From the NCBI RefSeq assembly GCF_007004725.1, contig NZ_ML660163.1, positions 537,366 through 601,365 on the forward strand: a stretch of 64,000 bases of DNA, read 5' to 3'. A model generated the notes under the pieces. It saw only the letters and a program-made list of their open reading frames with translations. It had not been told where the DNA came from and did no database searches. Shown one piece after another: positions 30,201-38,795 of this stretch. Positions within the stretch are counted from its first letter, which is position 1. The number at the start of each line of letters is the position of its first letter. Both the position numbers and the translations under genes were made by a program. The DNA comes from Aliikangiella coralliicola (GTDB taxonomy: Bacteria > Pseudomonadota > Gammaproteobacteria > Enterobacterales > Kangiellaceae).

Positions 30201-31303
30201 AAAGTAAACTTGACTCAATATTCGAACGCTATAATCGTGTTCTTAACGAATACAGCGAACAAGTCACTGGTGCAGGAATTGGATTGGCATTAGTTAAAGA
30301 ACTCGTTGAAGCACATCACGGTAGGATAAGCGTTGAGAGCACAGTAGGAGCAGGGACGACTTTCACCGTTAGCTTGCCAATCATCGGTGAAGTTGACAAC
30401 TTAAACATTGAAGCCAATAAGAATAACGAAATTCTAGCGATGGAACTAGAGAGCATTCACAACCAATTCTTACCCCTTTCTGTCAGCCATGAAAAATACC
30501 TGTCTCATAACCAGCATTCAACTAACATTTTGATCATCGAAGATAACCCCGATATGCGTCGATACATCGAAAGTTGCCTATCGGGTATCTACAATATTCT
30601 GGTCGCTAAAAATGGAGAAGAAGGGGTTAGCTTAGCAAAACAAGAAGTTCCTGATTTAATTATTAGTGACATCATGATGCCTAAAATGGACGGCTATCAA
30701 GTCACTCGCACAATAAGACAGTGCGAAATAACCAATCACATTCCGATCATTTTGCTCACCGCGCGAAGCGACCGAGAAAGCAAACTGAAAGGATGGTACG
30801 AGAAAGCTGACGAATATTTGACTAAACCTTTTGACCTTCAAGAACTGAAACTCCGTATTAGTAATTTACTGAATATTCGAGACATATTAAAGAAGCGCTT
30901 AACCGAAACCGCATTTAAAGAACAGCCGAAGACAGAGATCAAAGACGAACAAGATATTGATACTAACAAAGAGATTCAACAACAAGAATTTATTCATCAT
31001 ATTAACTCTTGTTTAGAAGGCATTTTTACCAATAGTGAATTAACCGTTCCGCAAATGGCAAAAGCAGTTAAGATGAGTGAACGTCAGTTTTTCAGAAAAC
31101 TGAAAAATATAACGGATATGTCTCCTGTCGAATATTTACGGCGTTACCGGCTAGAAAAAGCAAAAGATTTGTTACAAGCTGGAAAATCAGCGAATTTCTC
31201 AGCTTACGAGGTGGGTTTCTCTTCACAAAGTTATTTTGGACGGTGCTTTAAGGCACAGTTTGGCATTTCGCCTGGCGAGTTTAAGAAATCGGCAAAGACA
31301 TAG
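27203..31303 (+). CDS. Hybrid two-component system (HTCS): propeller sensor, histidine kinase, receiver, AraC output
   Basis: A 1366-residue one-protein signalling chain. A signal peptide and a periplasmic Reg_prop beta-propeller (to about 690, repeats such as GYIWIGTELGLASFDG) come first. A Y_Y_Y domain (about 690-770) and a transmembrane helix (779-799) follow. HisKA has the phospho-acceptor H845 in SHEFRTPL, and HATPase_c has an N-box near 953 and GAGIGLAL near 1022. The receiver (about 1109-1225) has D1156 in SDIMMPKMDG. An AraC-type HTH follows (about 1277-1366). HTCS proteins sense a periplasmic ligand, often a glycan, and activate nearby genes. It follows a small secreted protein gene by 26 bp. 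Confidence 0.95.
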   Translation: MTKNTLRQIASLFLVISFSATANNPRFRSLDINDGLPFNSVRSLATDHLGYIWIGTELGLASFDGYTLQKYLADKNNPNSIADPYILDIELDSNNNLWVTSGENGLSRYNRATDNFTVFRHDPQNSNSLSANTINALQHDDNGILWVATQNGLDRFDTLNNQFTHYSHDESNLESLPSNRIRTLAKAQSGELYIGSSKGLSYFHAETNSFKTVKLKEGNQPVVRTISEDGNGKLWLGTHQGLYTYDPATATSSKFEIDSVKYVLSSLIDSENNIWIGTFQNGIYRIDESKKIINFRSDKSNAHSLTDNAIISLLQDHSGMIWAGSYTAGVNYFDPLTIEFGSFDNSINSFHCLPSNDFRSVYPINNEVVWLGTDSGLVKLNLNEKSCSKLQHDSNDNNTISHDEIYAISKGSDETYWLGTSDGLDKLHSEDDKITRYGHLFDEAAIFKIINLQDSLLLAADNGLYKFNKSSETARRISYQDGKIFDQNINTVSIDSNGTVWIASSAGLYYADSQLDSVEQAPVSIKELKDKAIRSLSIDQEENIWLTYDGEGLYLYERNSGKLQAVGNSMGLYLNHGFSGLFNDQSHNIWMLTKTQGLYKIDPVEKSFINYKAADGLHSELFNLGAFGQFPDGRLIFGGRTGLNIFHPEKISLNNTLPKVSITQLKKFGEPVTIEKSQAEKEAIADADEINLSYLDSNFGFDFIATHYPAPEKIQYAYLLEGLDNNWHYTNATNRGITYDGLNAGEYTFRLKAKSKNGIWSDDNVALRIYKTPAPWETWWAISLYIIALVLAIILIIRKRTQILAERAVALEKTVKQRTHELVLEKNKVEQLLSNKNEEFANVSHEFRTPLTLILGPIAQLLNTNKNPQELDRLNVIQRNGYRLLRMVDQLLNLETFRVKSITERIPQAIGKNIQLIAEAFIDLANEKNITIKIINREKINFEFTQDAMEKIVLNLLSNALKYTKPGGEIIIETLRKPGDGSQLNEYQIKVTDTGIGIPESKLDSIFERYNRVLNEYSEQVTGAGIGLALVKELVEAHHGRISVESTVGAGTTFTVSLPIIGEVDNLNIEANKNNEILAMELESIHNQFLPLSVSHEKYLSHNQHSTNILIIEDNPDMRRYIESCLSGIYNILVAKNGEEGVSLAKQEVPDLIISDIMMPKMDGYQVTRTIRQCEITNHIPIILLTARSDRESKLKGWYEKADEYLTKPFDLQELKLRISNLLNIRDILKKRLTETAFKEQPKTEIKDEQDIDTNKEIQQQEFIHHINSCLEGIFTNSELTVPQMAKAVKMSERQFFRKLKNITDMSPVEYLRRYRLEKAKDLLQAGKSANFSAYEVGFSSQSYFGRCFKAQFGISPGEFKKSAKT

Positions 31304-31578
31304 TTTACTTAAAACCATTTTAGTAGCTTAACTCAAATCGAATAGCAACCAATATAAAAATAACAACATTTGGAAGCAGGCAACTTTAACTATCTGTTTT
31401 TTTCGTCTCTCATTTAACTCCATTCATCGCATAAGCATGTGAAACAATGAATATTTGATAGTTTCGAAATATCTTGAAACAACTACCAGTGAACAAGAGC
31501 ACTCTCCTTTGTCACAATGTCTGGCGATTAAAAAAGTATCTATTCCAGTCCAAATTTCAAAGGAAAAATATTGCTGCG

Positions 31579-32355
31579 ATGAATTTAAGAAAAATAATTT
31601 TACTGGCAGTTATAAGTATTACTTTATCAGCATGCGATCATCCTGAAGAGCTTAAACAACGTCACATTTCAAAATCCGGCGTTGCATTGGCTGTAGGGCA
31701 TATTGATCGACCTCAAGCGGATACCGCCAGAGATAAAGTTCGATTACCAGAAAAAGTGCTGACGTTTTTTAAAATTCAAAGCGGTGATCGAGTCGCCGAG
31801 CTACTGGCCGCCGATGGCTACTACACGGAATTACTCTCCCGATGCGTGGGTGAAAAAGGCAAAGTGTACATGCAAAACAACCAGAAATTTTACGACTTTC
31901 AAACTGACAGAGCAGTCAATGAAAGGCTTGCGGACAACCGATTACCTAATGTTGTCCGCTGGGACAAAGAGCTTTCTGACTTAGGCTTTGAAGCACAAAG
32001 CCTGGATAAACTGTTAATGGTATTGGTGCTTCACGATTTTTACTGGATGGAACAGGATGTATCACAGATTATTCAACAAGCTTACATAAGCTTAAAGCCA
32101 GGCGGCATTCTCGGCGTTGTCGATCATGCAGCGGTTGAAGGAAGCGGTGCCTATCACGCCAGTGACATGCATGGTCTCCACCGAATTGACAAAAACTTCG
32201 TGATTAAACAAATGCAAGAAGCTGGTTTTATTCTAGATGGCGATAGCGACGCGCTAGCTCAGCCCGATGATGATCGCACTCAGGCATTTTTTAGTGCCGA
32301 TTTAAAAGGTAAGCCGACCGATCGATTCATGCTTCGTTTTAGAAAACCAGCTTAA
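31579..32355 (+). CDS. Lipoprotein-type class I SAM methyltransferase (COG4798-like)
   Basis: A 258-residue protein. The N-terminus MNLRKIILLAVISITLSAC has a lipobox with C19, so an envelope location is predicted. The rest has a Rossmann methyltransferase pattern: motif I region VAELLAADGYYTELL, then KVYMQN, a VLHDFYW strand and YISLKPGGILGVVDH. COG4798 proteins are exported predicted methyltransferases. Why a SAM enzyme should be outside the cytoplasm is unexplained. A longer frame begins at 31474, but only the ATG at 31579 gives the lipoprotein signal. AAAGGA is about 14 bp upstream. The MATE gene follows after 24 bp. Confidence 0.75.
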   Translation: MNLRKIILLAVISITLSACDHPEELKQRHISKSGVALAVGHIDRPQADTARDKVRLPEKVLTFFKIQSGDRVAELLAADGYYTELLSRCVGEKGKVYMQNNQKFYDFQTDRAVNERLADNRLPNVVRWDKELSDLGFEAQSLDKLLMVLVLHDFYWMEQDVSQIIQQAYISLKPGGILGVVDHAAVEGSGAYHASDMHGLHRIDKNFVIKQMQEAGFILDGDSDALAQPDDDRTQAFFSADLKGKPTDRFMLRFRKPA

Positions 32356-32379
32356 CTCTCAATACCTGTTTGATTACCA

Positions 32380-33834
32380 ATGAAACCCTGTGTAAAAAAA
32401 CAACAAAGAATTAGCCGTTCACAATGGATGCTAAGCCATCCAGTTGTAGACGTACTATCACGACTAACCAGACCAATGCTGCCGGCCATTTTGGCAGTTA
32501 TGTCACTAGACTTATATGATATTTATCTGGTATCGCAATTGGGCACACAATCACTCGCCGCGCTAAGCTTTACTATTCCGATTACCAGTATTCTCTTTGC
32601 CGTTGCAATTGGGTTGACGATTGGTACAACAGCAGTTTTATCTCATTCTCTAGGAAAAGGAGATCATCATGAAACCCAGCGACTGGTGACAGACAGTTTT
32701 CTCTTTTCGTCTACTGTTGCTATTCTACTTGGTATTATCGGTATCGTTACGATAAAGCCACTTTTTCATTATCTGGGTGCGAACTACGCTTTAATTCCAG
32801 ATTCTTTTCACCTCGGCCCCAAACCGGATATTATGCCGCTGATTACCGAGTACATGCAGTTACGTTATCTAGGTTTTGTTTTCATGTTAATTCCTTTATT
32901 GGCAAATGGCGTGATGCGAGCCGTCGGTGATGCGCAGTTTGCTGGCCGCTTAATGCTGAGCTGGGCAATCTTAACCGCGTTACTGGATAGTTTATTAATG
33001 TGGCAAGCTGGTGAAAACGCTAGTCTGATCGATATCGGTAAAGGACATTTGATTGCCGATAGCCTGACTTCCATCGTCTCTATGGTGTTGCTTGTTAAAC
33101 GAGAAAAGTTATTAATCTTTGAACGTTTTTCTCAGACGGAATTTTGGTGTAGTCTCCGTCGACTACTTCATATCGGTTTACCAGCAATCTCAATTAGCCT
33201 TTTAACCCCCATAGCATTTGCCATTGTAACCAGCTGGGTCGCTTTTTATGGCCGGGAAGCTGTCGCTGCTTTTGGCGTATTGTCTCGCATTGAAACCGTC
33301 GCGTTGTTTTTACCTATGGCGCTATCCACTTCGTTACCCATATTTATCGGTCAGAACTATGCGGCAAATTTAATAAACCGTTGTTGTTCGGCCATACGAA
33401 AAAGCCTTCTTATCAGTCTCGCAGTTCAACTAGTGGTTTATATTGCCCTGGTGACTGGTGCTAACCAAATCGCACAGCAATTCAGTGATTCACCACAGGT
33501 AACCCATTTAATTGTATACATGTTATGGTTTTTACCCTTAGGTTACCTCGGTCAGGGTGTTGTCATTCTGGTTGTATCTTCATTGAATGCTATGCACCGC
33601 CCTAAAACCGCGTTAGTTTTATCGGTTATTCGCATGTTTGGTTTGCTTGTCCCTTTTGCTTATCTCGGCGCTTACCTGGGAAGCCTGGACGGGTTGTTTA
33701 TTAGTATGATGATTTCAAATCTGTTAATTGGGATCATAGCTTATCTCTGGCTTAACCGTATTTGTTCCCGTGAATACGAGTTAAACATTTCCCCAAAAGT
33801 GGAATCGCCTGATCTCGATACTGTTAATTCATAA
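32380..33834 (+). CDS. MATE family multidrug/Na+ efflux transporter
   Basis: A 484-residue inner-membrane protein with twelve predicted hydrophobic helices in two similar halves. MATE signatures are seen in the first half (SLDLYDIYLVSQLGTQSLAA, then FTIPITSILFAVAIGLTIGTTAVLS). MATE proteins export cationic drugs and metabolites in exchange for Na+ or H+. It starts 24 bp after the methyltransferase gene, so the two are probably co-transcribed. A hairpin terminator follows at 33927. The substrate is unknown. Confidence 0.9.
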   Translation: MKPCVKKQQRISRSQWMLSHPVVDVLSRLTRPMLPAILAVMSLDLYDIYLVSQLGTQSLAALSFTIPITSILFAVAIGLTIGTTAVLSHSLGKGDHHETQRLVTDSFLFSSTVAILLGIIGIVTIKPLFHYLGANYALIPDSFHLGPKPDIMPLITEYMQLRYLGFVFMLIPLLANGVMRAVGDAQFAGRLMLSWAILTALLDSLLMWQAGENASLIDIGKGHLIADSLTSIVSMVLLVKREKLLIFERFSQTEFWCSLRRLLHIGLPAISISLLTPIAFAIVTSWVAFYGREAVAAFGVLSRIETVALFLPMALSTSLPIFIGQNYAANLINRCCSAIRKSLLISLAVQLVVYIALVTGANQIAQQFSDSPQVTHLIVYMLWFLPLGYLGQGVVILVVSSLNAMHRPKTALVLSVIRMFGLLVPFAYLGAYLGSLDGLFISMMISNLLIGIIAYLWLNRICSREYELNISPKVESPDLDTVNS

Positions 33835-33926
33835 AGCAAATAAAAATTATTTTGACGGTATCCACTTCCACCGCTTTCGTTTATTTTTATAAGCTTATTT
33901 GAAAACCCGATGAAGCCAAACTAAAA

Positions 33927-33951
33927 AGCCACGCCAGTGAATGACGTGGCT
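33927..33951 (+). terminator. Terminator after the MATE gene
   Basis: AGCCACG (33927-33933) pairs with CGTGGCT (33945-33951), and a T-rich tail follows. The stem sequence resembles the terminator at 35411-35435. Confidence 0.7.
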
Positions 33952-34060
33952 CATTATTTTTCAACGGCAGACATCGGCATGATTGAAAATCATAAACCAG
34001 CATATATTCATCATAAAATACACCAGTTCTCTCACTCAAGCTCTCGAAGATTAGTCTGAT

Positions 34061-34225
34061 TTATCCACAATATGCACACGGAGGCTGTGCACATTTTCCG
34101 CCGCACCGACTGCTGCAACTACAACCTGAGCAGGCCGCATTTTTACTAGAAATATTCTCCGACAAAGCTTGGTTGATCAGCTCATCTCTTTTTTTATCCG
34201 CTAATTCTTCACTCTTCTTATCCAT
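34061..34225 (-). CDS. 54-residue Cys-rich peptide
   Basis: The frame encodes a hydrophilic, charged N-terminal half (MDKKSEELADKKRDELINQA) and a Cys/Gly-rich C-terminal half. Seven Cys lie in the last 23 residues (32, 35, 37, 41, 45, 50, 53), ending AYCG. This leader-plus-core look resembles RiPP precursors or small metal-binding peptides. AGGGG lies seven bases before the ATG. The gene lies 171 bp downstream of the GRDP-like gene on the same strand. There is no signal peptide and no modifying enzyme I recognise next to it. It could be a zinc- or iron-sulfur-binding microprotein instead. Confidence 0.6.
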   Translation of the reverse strand: MDKKSEELADKKRDELINQALSENISSKNAACSGCSCSSRCGGKCAQPPCAYCG

Positions 34226-34396
34226 TGATAGTACCCCTTTTGTTAAAAGTTACAGTATTATTGATGTAGCCAGAAGCTATCTCGAAAAGCTGTACTCGTG
34301 AATTTTGAGATGGCATCTAGTATTCGTGGCAAAAGCATTTGTTACTTATGCTAAATCAATTCGATTAAACCCCTGTTCATTTCCTGATAAATTCAA

Positions 34397-34957
34397 CTAA
34401 TGCTGCCCAATCAGCTGTGTTGTTTCAGGTTTAGTAACCTGTTGATAACAAAGCTCTGCTAATTGTTTTTTACTGTATTTTTTTGGGTATTCAAAATACA
34501 ACTTTTCGAATGCTTTCCGGCCCAACTTATCATATGTACATTCATATTGAGGGCGTCTCTTATCTTTTAAAACTTCATCCTTTTGTTCTAATGGGACAGA
34601 TTGAATTTCTTTTTGAAATTTAATCTTCTCAGCATCAGTCGTGGGTTGATGATGTAAATAGTAACCGAAATAATGAAAACAAAAATTGGTGTAATCCTTG
34701 GTAAAAAGTACGAAATTATGCCACATTTCGTCGATAACAAGGAGCGGTTCATCGATTTCCATTTTGTTTGTATATGTCTGATCAAGTCTTTGCTCGTGTG
34801 CTAACCACAGCCACTTTTTAGTGTGAGTAAATATATCGATTGCCTCTTCGGAAGTTACACCAAATATATCTACAAACCTGGAAATTACATTTGGGTTTTC
34901 ATAAGCATCGATTTGTTCCAACGATGGCCTTTTAAAATTAATTTCTTTGTGTTTCAT
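34397..34957 (-). CDS. GRDP-like (glycine-rich domain protein-like) family protein
   Basis: A 186-residue cytoplasmic protein. The pattern is WLWLAHEQRLDQ (50-60), IDEMWHNFVLFTKDYTNF (75-92) and YFGYYLHHQP (96-105). The conserved D76, W79-H80, Y89 and H102-H103 match the GRDP-like family named after plant glycine-rich domain proteins. Its biochemical role in bacteria is not established. In my recollection bacterial members lie near Cys/Gly-rich proteins, which makes the downstream Cys-rich peptide notable. The ATG has only a weak ribosome site. A 529-bp gene-free stretch lies upstream. Confidence 0.65.
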   Translation of the reverse strand: MKHKEINFKRPSLEQIDAYENPNVISRFVDIFGVTSEEAIDIFTHTKKWLWLAHEQRLDQTYTNKMEIDEPLLVIDEMWHNFVLFTKDYTNFCFHYFGYYLHHQPTTDAEKIKFQKEIQSVPLEQKDEVLKDKRRPQYECTYDKLGRKAFEKLYFEYPKKYSKKQLAELCYQQVTKPETTQLIGQH

Positions 34958-35404
34958 ATATTATTCTGGCTATTAGTTATTATATCTCTTAGGTAAATAC
35001 CTTATCTTTAGCTATCTTTAGCTTCGTCATTTTAAGCATAAGCTTCACGACGACCACAACATCAATTCCATTCAAATATATCGTAACTTTTTTAATTTTT
35101 AACAGGGAAATTTTGGTATTAGTTAATTTTGTCATTGGATTACAGTTAATTTGATCTAAGTATCACTGAAAGTATGCTTTGGAATCTCACACTCTGATAT
35201 TCACAAGCGCAAAGAATCCTCGCAAAAAATCAACTTAAGAATATCTGATGGACACCATAAACTTTTTAGTATTGCCCATAATCTCAATGTCAAAAAGTAT
35301 TCACCAGATTCTCCGTTTATGTCACTTTCCTACCCAAGTTAAACTCAAAAAAATAAATGAAAAAAAAGCTCAATTCGATCTGACTTCTTAGATATCGTCA
35401 AACG
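34958..35404. other. AT-rich gene-free spacer
   Basis: I see no ORF with a ribosome site here. It should hold the promoter of the GRDP-like gene. No clear -10/-35 pair, riboswitch or repeat was recognised. Confidence 0.45.
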
Positions 35405-35410
35405 CAAAAA

Positions 35411-35435
35411 AGCCACGCCGCTGATCGGCGTGGCT
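35411..35435. terminator. Strong bidirectional terminator
   Basis: AGCCACGCCG (35411-35420), loop CTGAT, CGGCGTGGCT (35426-35435). An A-run lies to the left and T-rich sequence to the right. It serves the matrixin/vWA gene ending at 35487 on the minus strand. Confidence 0.8.
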
Positions 35436-35486
35436 TTATTTCTTCCATGAACCTGGGTTTGTTCAACCCTCCATTTGAGATAAAAT

Positions 35487-38105
35487 CTACTTATCCGACT
35501 TTGGCATAGTCACCTGATCACCATCGAAGTAGTAAGATGTCACCTGCTCACGTTGTCCATAACTTTTTCCACTTTTAAACTGTCCCCGAATTCTCATACG
35601 ATAACTACCAGCTTCCTTCAGCGGCAATTGCGCCGAGAAAATTCCATCGCCGGCTTTACGATCGCCGTTCTTACCATTATCGGCAAGCCTGATCTGTACC
35701 GTACGTTTTTCTGCAGGAATAATTGGACGAAGTTTTCCGCCTTGTTCCACATCATCGTAATAGCTATCATTTGTAGTTCGAACAGGAATAACGACATCAG
35801 CAATAAACTCAGCTTCGTTTACCACAACGCCTTCATGCACCAACCTTGTCTCAACAATCGGTGATTTTTCAAGTAGCTTGAAATCTGAAAACATTTTCGT
35901 TTTAGAAGAACTATAAGCCTGGGCAATTAAGCGAGTCTGATTTTCATGAGTTTTTGCAGCCTTGAAATGTAAACTCCATGTACCTACATGATCATCTTTA
36001 TTATTGCACCGGTAAGGCATTGGAATTTTGATATGTCGATGGGTTGCTCCTTTTCGAACTTGAACGCCAGGCATGTTAAACACCGTTCCAATGGTACAGC
36101 CTCCGGGAGTCTTCACCGTAACATCGAATTGATTTTGGTTCGGTGTTTCCCAGTTCATGGTAAAAGTCAGGTCACGTTCTGATTCACTCACAATGGCATC
36201 AAGCTGACCAGATTGTCCCGCATGGAGTTCATATAAGGGATCGATAAGCGTTGTTAAATCGACGGCAGACGCAGCGATAGAAATAAAAAACTTCTGCAAC
36301 TCGACGTTGGTCAAATCTTGATGCTCTAAATGCTGGCCACCGCTATTCAGTGCAACCTGGCTGAGTTCAGGACCACTCAACGAAGAACCTAATCCTAAAC
36401 TGTACAGAGTAAGATCATTATTAACTATCGGTGCATTGATATCCATTAAGTCAGATCCCGGTGGATCGTTATGCATTCCATCTGAAAACACAAAAACAAT
36501 TTGTCGATCATGAGGATCTGCAACGCCGGTTAGCTGGCTGACAGCCTCTTGAACGCCCGCAATAATATTTGTCAAACCACCGGCAACCATCGAATTAATC
36601 GCATTCTGTGCATTGGGTCTTGAAGCCGCGGTAAGATCCTGTAAGTTGAACGCAGGCACAAAAGGAACAACAGCGGAGTTAAACTGAACCAGGCCCAGTC
36701 TGTGACCACCGTCTAGATCGAGAAAGTCGATAAATGAATTAGCCGACAATTTCAATACATCTATTTTTACTCCCGAATCCATCATGCCGTTCATCGAACC
36801 ACTGCGATCCAACACTAAAGCAATATCGGTGTCTCCAGTTCCTGTGACAAAATTAATTTCCGGCGTAGTTTCACCGGCCACTACCTCAATTTCCCGAATG
36901 GTATCAATATTCGAAAAGTCCGGCGCATTAGCTCCCGATGGCGCATCATCGTAACATTCCGTTGGAAATCCGGTATGACCGACACCGTTGAATACCGTTA
37001 GATTATATCGATTGTCGTCGTCCGCTTGCGTATTAGGAACACCATTATTCCAGGGAAGAATACAAACGTAGTAAGTGCCTGGCGTCATTCCTTTGATAAT
37101 ATAATCACCAGCAGAGCTAGCTGGGTCCCAATCAAACTGGCTGATCGAAAATGCCTCATAAACAGGCTGACTGGTATCAGCTGTATTATAGGCCCAGATA
37201 CGAACGCCCTGCGCGGCCAATCCATTAGATTGTCTTACCCAACCACTAATTGCACCAGTGGAATAAGGTGCCGCACCGTCAGGCCAAAAACCTGTAGCGG
37301 GATAGCCTCGACCGGAAGAAGCAATATCGTCTTCCTCAAGCGATCTGATATTATTCTGAAACGCGATGTTTGTGTCACTTACCGAAGGAAACATAGTTGC
37401 TGCATCAACACCGGCAAAAGCCATACTTGTATGTGACAAACCAAACAAATGGCCAAATTCATGGGTTGCCACCGCTCGAATATCGAATACGTTAGGCGTC
37501 GCATTTGGCGCAGTAGAATAATCGAACTCATCTGGATTCCAGGTCATATCCATGTCAAGAATAGTTCCCTCAGTCAGGTTAGTTCCATTCGGATAAGTTG
37601 CCAACGGTAAGTTAACGACATTACTTGCGCCACCGGCTTGTCCACAATCAACATTGCGATTGCCATTGTTCAAGACGATGGTTGGTCCCACATAAGTGGT
37701 GGTTAATCCCATGGCAATAACGCCGGCCGGCCAGGTGACATTATTATCTGACCAGGTGACAATATTAACCAGATCGCATCCTGAATCGCTCACCGGCGTT
37801 TCACCACTATAAACGACCGAAATATCCGAGGTCAGCACGTTTTGCCACTCTGTAAAAGCATCAGAAATTTCATTAACTGCATCGGGATTACTGACTGCCG
37901 GCGTCCCCTGCATGTTGGCGTCGTTATTTACCACACCGTCTTCATGAAGTCGCCACTCTAATGGCATGGCAGCATCATTCCACAATGTGTGACTAATCAC
38001 TGACAATCCGTTGGTGGGTGTTTCCAGATTTTCTCCAGCTTGAATATTCGCAAGACACAAACATGCCACGGCTAAAGCTGAAAGTTTCATTGTTTTCCTA
38101 TTCAT
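35487..38105 (-). CDS. Secreted matrixin-type metalloprotease fused to a von Willebrand A domain
   Basis: An 872-residue protein. A signal peptide (cleavage near IQAGE) is followed by an M10-like catalytic domain with HEFGHLFGLSH (HExxHxxGxxH, H215). The Met-turn is probably the MFPS shortly after. A carboxypeptidase-regulatory-like Ig domain (GWVRQSNGLAAQGVRIWAY) follows at about 285-330. A vWA domain with MIDAS DRSGS begins at D433. C-terminal beta domains complete the chain. A secreted zinc protease carrying an adhesion-type module suggests cleavage of matrix or cell-surface proteins. AAGGAG precedes the ATG. It lies 12 bp downstream of the 181-residue gene, so the two form one operon. Confidence 0.85.
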   Translation of the reverse strand: MNRKTMKLSALAVACLCLANIQAGENLETPTNGLSVISHTLWNDAAMPLEWRLHEDGVVNNDANMQGTPAVSNPDAVNEISDAFTEWQNVLTSDISVVYSGETPVSDSGCDLVNIVTWSDNNVTWPAGVIAMGLTTTYVGPTIVLNNGNRNVDCGQAGGASNVVNLPLATYPNGTNLTEGTILDMDMTWNPDEFDYSTAPNATPNVFDIRAVATHEFGHLFGLSHTSMAFAGVDAATMFPSVSDTNIAFQNNIRSLEEDDIASSGRGYPATGFWPDGAAPYSTGAISGWVRQSNGLAAQGVRIWAYNTADTSQPVYEAFSISQFDWDPASSAGDYIIKGMTPGTYYVCILPWNNGVPNTQADDDNRYNLTVFNGVGHTGFPTECYDDAPSGANAPDFSNIDTIREIEVVAGETTPEINFVTGTGDTDIALVLDRSGSMNGMMDSGVKIDVLKLSANSFIDFLDLDGGHRLGLVQFNSAVVPFVPAFNLQDLTAASRPNAQNAINSMVAGGLTNIIAGVQEAVSQLTGVADPHDRQIVFVFSDGMHNDPPGSDLMDINAPIVNNDLTLYSLGLGSSLSGPELSQVALNSGGQHLEHQDLTNVELQKFFISIAASAVDLTTLIDPLYELHAGQSGQLDAIVSESERDLTFTMNWETPNQNQFDVTVKTPGGCTIGTVFNMPGVQVRKGATHRHIKIPMPYRCNNKDDHVGTWSLHFKAAKTHENQTRLIAQAYSSSKTKMFSDFKLLEKSPIVETRLVHEGVVVNEAEFIADVVIPVRTTNDSYYDDVEQGGKLRPIIPAEKRTVQIRLADNGKNGDRKAGDGIFSAQLPLKEAGSYRMRIRGQFKSGKSYGQREQVTSYYFDGDQVTMPKSDK

Positions 38106-38117
38106 TTCTAGCTCTCC

Positions 38118-38663
38118 TTACCTGTTTATCTTGGCTTGTTGGCGAAAATTCCCCAATAACTTGGACAAACGGCCATTACTTTGCAATCGAGAAATACTTT
38201 CCCCTTTCTTTAACAACTGAATTTTTCCCGATGCGTGTGAAAAAACTTTACTTCCTGACAACGCACTTTTTTTAGGCGCGTCAGATAAAAATAAAATTGC
38301 AGTTTCCCCTTCTTCTAAAGTGGTTTGGTGGCTGAGTGTTTGACGAATAACACCAACAGTTCCACCAACGTAGGAAACCTTCAGCTGGCCTCGTGTTGCC
38401 TTTCCTTTAATGGTTTCTAATGGTTCGATATTGGCTGTGGTCACGATAATGTTTCCGACCCAGCGAGAAGATAAAGAGCTGACTTTACCCACAACGATTT
38501 GCTGACTGGGACTAACCATCGCTTCGATGTTATAGCCCTGATTATTTAGATTATTGAGTTTTTTGGTTGCCGCCATAGGGTTGCTGATTAACAAACACTG
38601 CGAAAACAAAATCGCACAAAAATAACCGGCTAACCGGCGTTTAATATTCTGTTCGGAACTCAT
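38118..38663 (-). CDS. Secreted protein of unknown function, operon partner of the matrixin protease
   Basis: A 181-residue protein with a signal peptide ending near NPMAA. The mature part is beta-rich: a VVGKVSSLSSRWVG strand, EPLETIKGKATRG, and EEGETAILFLSDAPKK. The EGE-x-x-ILFL pattern recurs in small exported proteins found beside secreted metalloproteases. I recall the pattern but cannot name the family. AAGGAG is upstream of the ATG. It could assist secretion or inhibit the protease; this is inference from the 12-bp spacing alone. Confidence 0.65.
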   Translation of the reverse strand: MSSEQNIKRRLAGYFCAILFSQCLLISNPMAATKKLNNLNNQGYNIEAMVSPSQQIVVGKVSSLSSRWVGNIIVTTANIEPLETIKGKATRGQLKVSYVGGTVGVIRQTLSHQTTLEEGETAILFLSDAPKKSALSGSKVFSHASGKIQLLKKGESISRLQSNGRLSKLLGNFRQQAKINR

Positions 38664-38768
38664 GCGTTTCTCCTTTCGAAACTAACTTTCGATTTCCATC
38701 TGTTAAGCGTATCGATTGTTGCAAATGTCTGCGCCTGTTTATGGCTGACAAAAAAGATCCGCCGCAAA

Positions 38769-38795
38769 TGACACTTTCATTTTTTAGACGTGTCA
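38769..38795. promoter_or_regulatory. Inverted repeat in the divergent sigma/protease promoter region
   Basis: TGACAC (38769-38774) and GTGTCA (38790-38795) are perfect inverted half-sites 21 bp apart. A TATATT follows at 38800. The region lies between the minus-strand protease operon and the plus-strand sigma operon, so one factor could control both. Assigned by eye. Confidence 0.4.
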
